Of a DNA stretch of 10,760 nucleotides, positions 1 through 6,044 are shown piece by piece. Below the pieces are notes generated by a model. That model saw nothing but the letters and a program-made list of their open reading frames with translations, did not search any database and was not told where the DNA came from. The DNA is taken from the NCBI GenBank assembly GCA_033720695.1, contig JAWWCA010000124.1, positions 1 through 10,760 on the forward strand. The letters run 5' to 3'. Positions within the stretch are counted from its first letter, which is position 1; every line of letters starts with the position of its first letter. The position numbers and the translations under genes are program-made. This DNA is from DATGQT01 sp033720695. GTDB lineage: Bacteria; Bacteroidota; Rhodothermia; Rhodothermales; Rubricoccaceae.

Positions 1-529
1 AGAGCGTGCGGAAAACGGCCGCGTGGTAGGCCGTCCGGCCGCCCAGGCGCTTGAACCGCCGCGCGTTCCGGGCCACCAAGGCGTCGAAACCGACGCCGAG
101 GCAGTTGGCGAACAGCCGCTCATGCCCCCCGAGCGCGTCGTCGGTCGCGTCCTCCCAATAGACCCGGCCCAGGTCGATGGTGCGCACCGGCGCCGTGAGG
201 AGGGCCTGGAGCGCCTCCCAAAGCGTCTCCGGCACCCCCAGCGCGTACGCGAAGTCGTTGCCGGTCCCGAGCGGGAGGACCCCCAGGGCCGCCTCGCTCC
301 CATGGAGGCCCTGAACCACCTCCTGCACCGTCCCGTCGCCCCCGACGGCGAGGACCACGTCGGCGTCGGGGGCCGCTTGCTGAGCGAGGAGCGTGGCGTG
401 ACCCGGGCGCTCGGTGACGTAGAGGTCGAACCGCACGTTCTCGACGCGGAGCGCGGCCTCGATCGCCGCACGCTGCCGGCCAGCACGCCCGTTCTGCGCG
501 GCGGGGTTGAGGACGACGGCGTAGCGCAT
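1..529 (-). CDS. Diacylglycerol/lipid kinase family protein, partial (C-terminus off the left edge)
   Basis: Reading leftward from ATG at 529-527, 176 codons are open to the window edge. The protein looks like the catalytic domain of the diacylglycerol kinase / YegS family, which transfers phosphate from ATP to a lipid hydroxyl at the inner face of the membrane. Visible motifs are the nucleotide-binding GGDGT (residues 63-67), LPLGTGNDFA (85-94) and NCLGVGFDA (142-150), in the order and spacing usual for the family. The N-terminus, with an N-P-A-A-x-x-G-x-A-G pattern at residues 8-17, is also typical, which supports the start. No signal peptide is seen. Family members are about 290-320 residues, so roughly the last 40 percent is missing here. 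It is transcribed divergently from the substrate-binding protein gene. The lipid substrate cannot be told from the sequence. Confidence 0.9.
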   Translation of the reverse strand, partial: MRYAVVLNPAAQNGRAGRQRAAIEAALRVENVRFDLYVTERPGHATLLAQQAAPDADVVLAVGGDGTVQEVVQGLHGSEAALGVLPLGTGNDFAYALGVPETLWEALQALLTAPVRTIDLGRVYWEDATDDALGGHERLFANCLGVGFDALVARNARRFKRLGGRTAYHAAVFRTL

Positions 530-564
530 GGGCGGAGGGGGCCCCGGGCAGGCGAGGGGTGGCA

Positions 565-573
565 CTAAGTTAT
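565..573. promoter_or_regulatory. Possible -7 element in the divergent lipid kinase / binding protein gap
   Basis: A short A/T-rich island stands out in otherwise G/C-rich DNA. On the minus strand it reads TAACTTAG (572 to 565), close to the Bacteroidota -7 consensus TAnnTTTG. On the plus strand it reads TAAGTTAT (566-573). It lies about 35 bases from each proposed start (529 minus, 600 plus). No TTG lies at the expected 19-21 base distance in either direction, so the call is weak. Confidence 0.3.
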
Positions 574-599
574 CACGCCCGCCCTCCCCGCTTCCGACC

Positions 600-1499
600 G
601 TGCGCTGCTGCCTCGCCCTGCTCGTCCTGACCCTGGGGGTGGGGTGTGAGCCGGGCCCTGCAATAACGGCCGACAACCCCGGCGCCGACACCACCGTCAC
701 CGATGCCCTCGGCCGCACGCTGACGGTGGCCGCGCCGCCCCGCCGGGTCCTCCCCCTCGCCCCCAACCTCACCGAGATCGCGTTCGCCGTCGGCGCCGGC
801 CCCCGGGTGGCGGCCGTGAGCCCGGCGGACGATCACCCCGAGGCGATCGCCGGCCTCCCCCGGTTCAGCACCTACCCCCTCGACCACGAGGGCGTCGTCG
901 CGCTCGAGCCCGACCTCCTCCTCGCCACCGACCAGGTCAACAGCCCCGCCGAGGCCGCGCCGTTCGAGGCGCTCGGCATCCCCACCTACTTCTTCTCCTT
1001 CGCCAGCGTCGCCGACGTCCCGGCCGCCCTCCGCACGGCCGGCCGCCTCCTCGGCGGCGACGGCGAGCCAGCGGCCCGCGCGTTCGAGTCCGCGGTCGGC
1101 CACGTCCGCGACGCCGTCGCCGGGCTCCCCCGCCCCCGCACCCTCCTCCTCGTCGGTGACGACGTGCTGTACGCGTTCGGCCGCGACTCGTACGCGAGCG
1201 AGGCCGTCCGCCTCGCCGGGGGCGACAACCTCACTGACGGGTTCGAGGGCCAGGCCGTCACGCTCAGTGACGAGTGGGTCCTGGAGCAGCAGCCCGACGT
1301 GATCGTGGTCCTGTCCGATCCCTACGACCCCGCCTCGCTGCTCGCGCACCATCCGACGTGGCGGGGGCTCCCGGCCGTCCGCGCCGGCCGCGTTGTCGGC
1401 CTCGACCCCGACCTCTTGAGTCGTCCCGGACCCCGTCTCGCCGACGGCATCCAGGCGCTCGCGCAGCGGCTCCACCCGGCCGCGCCCCTCGCCCGATGA
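600..1499 (+). CDS. BtuF/TroA-type ABC substrate-binding lipoprotein
   Basis: This is a periplasmic or membrane-anchored solute-binding protein for an ABC importer of the cobalamin, siderophore or heme class. From GTG at 600 it has 299 residues. One arginine is followed by a hydrophobic run ending in L-G-V-G-C (cysteine 16), a slightly atypical lipobox with glycine at -3. The mature part begins with D-A-L-G-R-T-L-T-V and then A-P-P-R-R-V-L-P-L-A-P-N-L-T-E, the signature opening of BtuF/FecB-like folds; L-E-P-D-L-L-L-A and a late Q-Q-P-D-V-I-V-V are also typical. I chose GTG at 600 because it puts the signal peptide at the very N-terminus. An in-frame ATG at 528 would add 24 glycine/proline-rich residues and overlap the kinase start. 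The stop overlaps the permease start (ATGA), so the two are co-translated. The substrate is not determined. Confidence 0.85.
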   Translation: MRCCLALLVLTLGVGCEPGPAITADNPGADTTVTDALGRTLTVAAPPRRVLPLAPNLTEIAFAVGAGPRVAAVSPADDHPEAIAGLPRFSTYPLDHEGVVALEPDLLLATDQVNSPAEAAPFEALGIPTYFFSFASVADVPAALRTAGRLLGGDGEPAARAFESAVGHVRDAVAGLPRPRTLLLVGDDVLYAFGRDSYASEAVRLAGGDNLTDGFEGQAVTLSDEWVLEQQPDVIVVLSDPYDPASLLAHHPTWRGLPAVRAGRVVGLDPDLLSRPGPRLADGIQALAQRLHPAAPLAR

Positions 1500-2512
1500 C
1501 CCGGCCGCTCCTCCTCGGGCTGGGCTCCACGCTCGCCCTTGTCGTCGCGTGCGGCGCCTCGCTCGCGGGCGGGAGTGCGGCGCTTTCTGTGCCGGAGGTG
1601 CTGTCGGCGCTCGCCCGGGGCCCCGAGGCCGGCGACGTGGCCGTGACGGTCGTGTGGCAGCTCCGGATGCCGCGGACCCTGCTCGCCCTGGCGGTGGGTG
1701 GAGGGCTGGCCGTCGTGGGTGTGGCGATGCAGGCGCTCGTGCGCAACCCACTCGCCGAACCCTACGTGCTCGGGGTCTCCAGCGGGGCGAGCGCGGGCGC
1801 CTCCCTCTTCTACCTCGGCTTCCTCCCCCCCCTCCTCTCGAAGTCGCTCACGCTTCCCCTCGCCGCGTTCGCCGGCGCGTTCGGGACCCTCGTCGTCGTC
1901 TTCCTCGTGGCCCGCACGGGGCCCCGCCTCTCGACGGCGCGGCTCCTCCTCGCGGGCGTGGCCGTCTCGTCGTTCCTCGCCGCCGTGACGGCGTTCGTGA
2001 CGTACGCCTCGCCCGACCCGAACAAGCTGCGCGCGGTGCTCTTCTGGCTCCTCGGCTCGCTCGCCGGGGCGCGGTGGTCGACGGTCGGGCTGCCCCTGGC
2101 CGGCGCCCTCGGAGGGACGATAGCCCTGGCCCTGCTCGCCCGTCCCCTCGACGCCCTCGTCACCGGCGAGGAGGGGGCCCGGACGCTCGGCGTTCCGGTG
2201 GAGCAGCTGAAGCGCGGGCTCATGCTCCTCTCGGCGCTCGTCACGGGCCTGCTGGTGGCCGCGTCGGGGATCATCGGGTTCGTGGGCCTCATCGTCCCCC
2301 ACGCCGTGCGGTTCCTCGTCGGCGCCGCGCACGGGCGCGTCGTGCCCCTGTCGTTCGTGCTCGGGGCCCTCTTCCTGCTGCTCGCCGACCTCGCCGCCCG
2401 GACGGTCCTGCCCGGACAGGAGCTCCCGGTCGGCATCCTCACGGCGGTCTGCGGGGTGCCCTTCTTCCTCGCCCTGCTCCGCCGCACGAGCCGGCTCCCC
2501 TCGACCTCCTGA
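1496..2512 (+). CDS. FecCD/BtuC-family ABC transporter permease
   Basis: This is the inner-membrane channel subunit of an iron-siderophore, heme or corrinoid importer. It has 338 residues, the usual length, and many hydrophobic segments consistent with the ten-helix BtuC fold. Family signatures include L-R-M-P-R-T-L-L-A (56-64), Q-A-L-V-R-N-P-L-A-E-P (79-89) leading into L-G-V-S-S-G-A-S-A-G-A (92-102), the ATPase-contacting loop E-E-G-A-R-T-L-G-V (225-233), and G-I-I-G-F-V-G-L-I-V-P-H (258-269). The C-terminal E-L-P-V-G-I-L-T-A-x-x-G-x-P-F-F (309-324) is also canonical. The ATG at 1496 overlaps the stop of the binding protein gene, indicating translational coupling. The coupling loop is intact, yet no ATPase gene follows: the next elements are a hairpin and a tRNA on the other strand. 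The ATPase must be encoded elsewhere or be shared. Confidence 0.93.
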   Translation: MTRPLLLGLGSTLALVVACGASLAGGSAALSVPEVLSALARGPEAGDVAVTVVWQLRMPRTLLALAVGGGLAVVGVAMQALVRNPLAEPYVLGVSSGASAGASLFYLGFLPPLLSKSLTLPLAAFAGAFGTLVVVFLVARTGPRLSTARLLLAGVAVSSFLAAVTAFVTYASPDPNKLRAVLFWLLGSLAGARWSTVGLPLAGALGGTIALALLARPLDALVTGEEGARTLGVPVEQLKRGLMLLSALVTGLLVAASGIIGFVGLIVPHAVRFLVGAAHGRVVPLSFVLGALFLLLADLAARTVLPGQELPVGILTAVCGVPFFLALLRRTSRLPSTS

Positions 2513-2547
2513 CCCTCGACGCCGCACGACCCGACCGCTCGAAACGA

Positions 2548-2581
2548 GCATCGCCCCTCCCGTTGCCAGGAGGGGCGATGC
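2548..2581. terminator. Perfect 13-bp hairpin between permease and tRNA-Asn (bidirectional terminator)
   Basis: The arm GCATCGCCCCTCC (2548-2560) pairs perfectly with GGAGGGGCGATGC (2569-2581) across an 8-base loop. It lies 35 bases after the permease stop and 15 bases past the 3' end of the minus-strand tRNA-Asn, where a tail-to-tail terminator is expected. On the minus strand it is followed by TCGTTTCGAGC, only moderately T-rich and itself a small hairpin (2537-2549). There is no real U-tract on the plus side. Confidence 0.75.
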
Positions 2582-2596
2582 GGAGCCGAGGCTCAG

Positions 2597-2668
2597 CTCC
2601 CCGGGTAGGATTCGAACCTACGACCCTGCGGTTAACAGCCGCATGCTCTACCGCTGAGCTACCGAGGA
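2597..2668 (-). tRNA. tRNA-Asn (anticodon GTT)
   Basis: The minus strand folds into a complete 72-base cloverleaf. The acceptor arm TCCTCGG pairs with CCGGGGA (one T-G pair), with discriminator G. The D-arm contains GCTCAGCGGTAGAGC. The anticodon stem TGCGG/CCGCA encloses the loop CTGTTAA with anticodon GTT. The T-arm is GTAGG-TTCGAAT-CCTAC. The 3' CCA is not encoded. It lies downstream of the peptidase gene on the same strand but has its own promoter. Confidence 0.98.
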
Positions 2669-2723
2669 ATGTCGTCGCGACGTTCCGGCGCCGCCGGGGG
2701 GCGGACGGGGTCGGGAGCGGGCG

Positions 2724-2755
2724 CAAATCTACGGGGCTCGGCGCGGGCGGCGCAA
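2724..2755 (-). promoter_or_regulatory. Bacteroidota-type promoter for tRNA-Asn (TTG-N21-TAGATTTG)
   Basis: On the minus strand TTG (2755-2753) is followed after 21 bases by TAGATTTG (2731-2724), a perfect match to the Bacteroidota housekeeping -7 consensus TAnnTTTG. The tRNA begins about 55 bases downstream. The element is one of few A/T-rich spots in a G/C-rich gap, which makes a chance match less likely. Confidence 0.7.
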
Positions 2756-2777
2756 GCGGCCTCCGGCCTCCCGTGCC

Positions 2778-4793
2778 CTAGTTCGAGCTATTCACCCCAC
2801 CTTCGCTGCTCGGGTCGGTCCAGACGTTGTTGGTCCGGTCCACGTCGATGAGGACGTCGGCGGCGTCGACCTCGACCCTGACCGCGTCGCCGGCCGGGAA
2901 GGTGAGCGAGGCCTCCCGGGCGCCGCCGAGCCAGGTCTGCACGGGCACCGTCTGCGTCTCGGTACGCCCGTCGGCGTAGGTGACCGTCACCGGGGCGGGC
3001 ATCGGTGCGAGCCCTTCGTCAACCACCTGCACGCGGACGTCGCCCGGGGCCTCCTCGACCTCGGCCACCGCGAGGTCCACGGTCCAGGACTCGAACAGCG
3101 TGGGCGTCCAGAGCCAGTCGAGGTCCTCGCCGAGGACGTCCTCGAAGGTGTTGAAGAGGTCCCACGGATACGGATGCTTGAAGGCCCAGCGCTGGGCGTA
3201 CTCGCGGTAAGCATCGAGGAAGCGGTCCGTCCCGTAGATCCCCTCGATGGCACGGAGGAGCACGGCGGGCGTGGAGTACGAGGCGACCCCCCGGCTCGCG
3301 TTCTGGACCGGGTCCACCTGGGGCGTCCCGCCCCCGAGCGGGTACAGGTCGTTGTGGCGCATCGGCTCGACGGCGTAGCCCGTGCCGGCGATGTAGTAGT
3401 GGTACTGCCGGTTGCGGGCCCACCCGTCCACCTCCGGGCGATCGGCGGACGAGCCGTCGAAGAAGTCGGTGAGGCCGACGTTCGTGTTGTAGCTCGTCAG
3501 CCCCTCGTCCATCCACGTGTAGGCCTTCTCGTTGGAGCCGACGATCATCGGAAACCACATGTGGCTGATCTCGTGGTAGGTGACCCCGAAGAGGCTCTGG
3601 TCGTTGCGGGTGCCGCCGATCAGCGTCATCATGGGGTACTCCATGCCGCCGCCGATGAGGCCCTCGACGGCGGTCATGTGGGGGTAGGGATACGGGAAGA
3701 ACATCTCCGACAGGTGCTCGACGGAGAAGCGCCCGAACTCGGCCGCCCGGCCCCACGCCGCGGCGTCGGGGCGGTAGAGGGCGTTGATGAGGACGGCCTC
3801 GTCGTCGCCGTCGCCGTCCTGGTCCACGCCGGCGTGGGTGGCGTCCCAGACGTAGCGGTCGGAGGCGCCGAAGGCGACGTCGCGGACGTTCTCGGCGACG
3901 AACCGCCACGTGAGGCGGTCGTCGGGGCTGTCGGCCGTCGAGCGTCCCGGGGCTCGCTGCCCCGCGGAGACCACGGAGACCACCTCGTCGGTGCCATACG
4001 CACGGTCGAGACGGGCCAGCGTTTCGGGAGCGAGGACGGCCTCGGGGTTGTCGAGCCGGCCGGTGCTCCAGACGAGGAAGCCCTCCGGCGCGGTGATCTC
4101 GACCTCGTAATCGCCGAAGCCCATGTAGTGCTCGCCGAGGCCGAGGTATTGGTCGGTGTGCCAGCCGTAGACGTCGTCGTAGACGGCCACCTGGGGGTAC
4201 CAGTAGGCGACGTAGTAGACCTCGCCGTCGGTGCCCTGCCGGAAGGCCCCCTCCGCGTTGGGGATGCGGTAGCGCCACCCCATCGAGAGCGTGGCGGTCT
4301 CGCCGGTCTCGAGGGTGTCGGCGAGCGCGAGCGTGAGGACCGTCCCATCGATGCGGTACTGCCCGGGCTCGGGGAGCCCCTCGGTCACCTCCTCGACCGG
4401 CTGCCCATCCACGGCGAGGTCGCGGAGCGCGAGGCCGCCGGTGATCTCGACGAACCGGTTCCGGGGGACGCCCTCCTTGTGGACGTTCTGCCGGAGCTTG
4501 AGGACGAGGTACGGGAGGGCGTTCGGGCTCGCGTTCGTGTAGCGGATCGTGCCCGACGCCGAGAGGGTGTTGTCCGAGGGGTCGAGCGTCGCCTCGATCG
4601 TGTAGTCGGCTCGGTTCTGCCAGTAGTTGGGGCCGGGGGTCCCGTCCGCGGAGCGGGTCCCCTGCTCGACGGCCCGCTCGAACTGGGGCGGTGGCATCAC
4701 CGGGTACGGGACGGGACGGGCAGACTGCGCGCCAGCTGGCGAGGCGATGGCGGCGCAGGAGAGAAGGGTGAGAGCGCGAACGGCCAAGCGCAT
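2778..4793 (-). CDS. Secreted M1-family (gluzincin) zinc metallopeptidase
   Basis: This 671-residue protein is probably an exported aminopeptidase-like enzyme that trims peptides in the periplasm or outside the cell. The N-terminus M-R-L-A-V-R plus a hydrophobic stretch ending S-P-A-G-A-Q-S is a signal peptide, which supports the ATG at 4793. An all-beta N-terminal domain (about 60-300) precedes the catalytic domain. G-G-G-M-E-Y-P (381-387) is the GAMEN-like exopeptidase motif. H-E-I-S-H (407-411) followed exactly 18 residues later by E430 in W-M-D-E-G-L-T gives the complete M1 zinc site. A tyrosine in A-S-Y-S-T-P-A (504-510) is a plausible transition-state residue. The C-terminal part (about 570-660) is beta-rich, unlike the helical domain of classical aminopeptidase N. 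An aspartate-rich D-Q-D-G-D-G-D-D-E run sits at 324-332. Substrate specificity cannot be predicted. No convincing promoter is seen upstream. Confidence 0.93.
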   Translation of the reverse strand: MRLAVRALTLLSCAAIASPAGAQSARPVPYPVMPPPQFERAVEQGTRSADGTPGPNYWQNRADYTIEATLDPSDNTLSASGTIRYTNASPNALPYLVLKLRQNVHKEGVPRNRFVEITGGLALRDLAVDGQPVEEVTEGLPEPGQYRIDGTVLTLALADTLETGETATLSMGWRYRIPNAEGAFRQGTDGEVYYVAYWYPQVAVYDDVYGWHTDQYLGLGEHYMGFGDYEVEITAPEGFLVWSTGRLDNPEAVLAPETLARLDRAYGTDEVVSVVSAGQRAPGRSTADSPDDRLTWRFVAENVRDVAFGASDRYVWDATHAGVDQDGDGDDEAVLINALYRPDAAAWGRAAEFGRFSVEHLSEMFFPYPYPHMTAVEGLIGGGMEYPMMTLIGGTRNDQSLFGVTYHEISHMWFPMIVGSNEKAYTWMDEGLTSYNTNVGLTDFFDGSSADRPEVDGWARNRQYHYYIAGTGYAVEPMRHNDLYPLGGGTPQVDPVQNASRGVASYSTPAVLLRAIEGIYGTDRFLDAYREYAQRWAFKHPYPWDLFNTFEDVLGEDLDWLWTPTLFESWTVDLAVAEVEEAPGDVRVQVVDEGLAPMPAPVTVTYADGRTETQTVPVQTWLGGAREASLTFPAGDAVRVEVDAADVLIDVDRTNNVWTDPSSEGGVNSSN

Positions 4794-4897
4794 CCGAGTG
4801 CAGGGAGGTCGGGTTCAGGACAACCCGCAGCCAACGACTCGGCGGAACCGGGTGTTGCGGCGGCTCTCTGAAATCCCGCCGAAGGTGCGGGGCCGCA

Positions 4898-4928
4898 TTG
4901 TCCGGGGGCCGCCCCGCCCGTACCTTGC
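4898..4928 (+). promoter_or_regulatory. Promoter for tRNA-Leu (TTG-N20-TACCTTGC)
   Basis: TTG (4898-4900), a 20-base G/C-only spacer and TACCTTGC (4921-4928) resemble the same TTG/TAnnTTTG arrangement found before tRNA-Asn, matching TA and TT but not the final TG. The tRNA begins 10 bases later, so the 5' leader would be very short. Confidence 0.55.
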
Positions 4929-4938
4929 GCGACACCCT

Positions 4939-5022
4939 GCCCGAGTGGCGGAATTGGTAGACGCGCACGATTCAGGGTCGTGTGGCCGAAAGGCCGTGCT
5001 GGTTCGATTCCAGTCTCGGGCA
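4939..5022 (+). tRNA. tRNA-Leu (anticodon CAG)
   Basis: This is an 84-base class II tRNA. The acceptor arm GCCCGAG pairs with CTCGGGC, with discriminator A. The D-arm contains GGAATTGGTAGACGC. The anticodon stem CACGA/TCGTG encloses TTCAGGG with anticodon CAG (4973-4975). The long variable arm includes GGCC-GAAA-GGCC. The T-arm is CTGG-TTCGATT-CCAG. The long variable arm and anticodon fit leucine, reading CUG codons. The 3' CCA is not encoded. Confidence 0.98.
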
Positions 5023-5033
5023 CCCTGTCCAGC

Positions 5034-5067
5034 GAGCGCCCCGGCCCTCTTCTGAGCCGGGGCGCTC
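5034..5067 (+). terminator. Perfect 12-bp hairpin terminator after tRNA-Leu
   Basis: GAGCGCCCCGGC (5034-5045) pairs perfectly with GCCGGGGCGCTC (5056-5067) across a 10-base pyrimidine-rich loop, starting 12 bases after the tRNA. It is followed by TTCGG and has no U-tract. Position and strength support a terminator. Confidence 0.75.
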
Positions 5068-5384
5068 TTCGGTCGTGGCAGTGGGTGGACTGCGGAGCGC
5101 AAGGGGCCGTCCCATCCCGTTTTCGTAACGACATCGCCCTCCACACCCTGACGCCGTCGCGTCCGCCCCGCCGCTCCGATTGGGCCGAGCGGCTCGAGGC
5201 CCCACCGACCGTCCCGGCAAAGGCGACCCCCCAGAGCGCCACCCCTCCCGTTTTCTGTTGTTTTACAGGCCCATGAGGCCTCCGGCGCGGATCGGCCCGA
5301 CCGGTTCAGCACCTGGGGGCTGCACGAGAGCGACCCTCGATCTCTGTGGGCTGGTGGCCGATTCGGGGGAAAGCGCTGGACACG
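5068..5384. other. Gene-poor stretch with two copies of TCCCGTTTTC
   Basis: I see no convincing coding region, tRNA or known RNA here. The reading frames that cross it are arginine-, glycine- and proline-rich low-complexity translations without a domain. TCCCGTTTTC occurs twice in direct orientation, at 5115-5124 and 5246-5255. The second copy lies in an A/T-richer patch, with the small inverted repeat AGGCC-CATGA-GGCCT close behind it. It may be upstream regulatory DNA of the zinc-ribbon gene or hold an unrecognised small RNA. Confidence 0.4.
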
Positions 5385-5413
5385 TTGCAGCTTAGAGTAA
5401 TTTTCTGTACTAT
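5385..5413 (+). promoter_or_regulatory. Promoter for the zinc-ribbon gene (TTGCAG-N17-TACTAT)
   Basis: TTGCAG (5385-5390), a 17-base A/T-rich spacer and TACTAT (5408-5413) form a plausible sigma-70-like promoter. Read the Bacteroidota way it is TTG-N20-TACTATGC. The alternative TAATTTTC at 5398-5405 matches TAnnTTT but has no TTG at the right distance. This is the most A/T-rich patch of the window, about 75 bases before the ATG at 5489. Confidence 0.5.
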
Positions 5414-5488
5414 GCTGGAGCCGTTCCCCCCGGGCGTCTTCTCGCCGCTTCGCAAATCCTTCTCCCCCGAAGCTCCGCGCCCATCTCC

Positions 5489-5851
5489 ATGTTCAGCACG
5501 CGCCGGGTCCGCTGCCATTGCTGCCGCGCCCAAACTTCCGTCTATGCCCCCATCTGCCACGTTTGCGGCTCGAAGGACCCCGCCGACACGACGCCCTACG
5601 CCCGGAAGCGCCCGTGGCGCTACTTCCTGACGCGCATCCCCGGCATGGGTGCGATGGAGCGCGACCCCATCGGCTACGGAGAGGTCTACTACTCTCGCCG
5701 AGCCTCGGAGGAGGCCCTCCGGCACTACGGCGCGCACGTCCGGCAACGCCACGCCGCACGCCTCGAGAACTACCGGTCGCTGCCCTCTCGCATCAACACC
5801 GGCCGGGCGCCTGCCGTCCCGCAGGACGGCGGCGTCATGGTAGGGATGTGA
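5489..5851 (+). CDS. Small zinc-ribbon-like protein of unknown function
   Basis: This 120-residue protein belongs to no family I recognise. Its N-terminus has two cysteine knuckles, C9-x2-C12 and C23-x2-C26, an arrangement that usually binds one structural zinc; H10, C11 and H24 lie next to them. The rest (about 40-120) is basic and rich in Arg, Tyr and His, without membrane segment or signal peptide, so the protein is probably cytoplasmic and may bind nucleic acid or another protein (inference). It is probably a real gene: this frame has strong G/C at third positions, the cysteines are regularly spaced, and the gene sits between a good promoter and a terminator hairpin. The ATG at 5489 lacks a clear Shine-Dalgarno sequence, as do most starts in this window. 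It stands alone. Confidence 0.75.
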   Translation: MFSTRRVRCHCCRAQTSVYAPICHVCGSKDPADTTPYARKRPWRYFLTRIPGMGAMERDPIGYGEVYYSRRASEEALRHYGAHVRQRHAARLENYRSLPSRINTGRAPAVPQDGGVMVGM

Positions 5852-5894
5852 CGTCTCACGCTCTCCGCTCGTCCCCCTCTCGATGATGGGCTTC

Positions 5895-5931
5895 GCGCCG
5901 GCCTCCCCGCACCAATCGCGGAGGCCGGCGC
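5895..5931 (+). terminator. Perfect 12-bp hairpin terminator after the zinc-ribbon gene
   Basis: GCGCCGGCCTCC (5895-5906) pairs perfectly with GGAGGCCGGCGC (5920-5931) across a 13-base loop, 44 bases after the stop codon. The tail is TTGTATG, only weakly T-rich. It separates this gene from the oxidoreductase downstream. Confidence 0.7.
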
Positions 5932-6044
5932 TTGTATGAGGGCCTGGGGGACGCCCGAGAGGAGGCACTCGGGGACCGGCGCCCCCTGGCCCTCGTTCGG
6001 GGCTGTGAGCCTCCCCCTCTGTTTCCGGCGTTTTCGCACCTCCC

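Noticed and set aside
530..599. Cobalamin riboswitch upstream of the BtuF/BtuC-like pair
   Set aside because: The gap is only about 70 bases and shows no B12-box or cobalamin riboswitch core.
2439..2726. Minus-strand open frame crossing tRNA-Asn
   Set aside because: Its translation contains the tRNA itself (S-S-A-V-E-H-A-A-V-N-R-R-V-V-G-S-N-P), a well-known artefact of translated tRNA genes, and the rest antisenses the permease end.
3174..4871. 565-codon plus-strand frame opposite the M1 peptidase
   Set aside because: A valine/glycine/arginine-rich shadow. The minus strand encodes a complete zinc peptidase active site.
2597..5022. Possible mobile island bounded by the two tRNA genes
   Set aside because: I found no duplicated tRNA 3' ends, no integrase and no base-composition change. 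The peptidase between them looks like its neighbours.
4815..5312. Minus-strand frames crossing tRNA-Leu
   Set aside because: They contain the familiar antisense-tRNA-Leu translation (D-W-N-R-T-S-T-A-F-R-P-H-D-P) and otherwise low-complexity residues. They also overlap the tRNA promoter and terminator.
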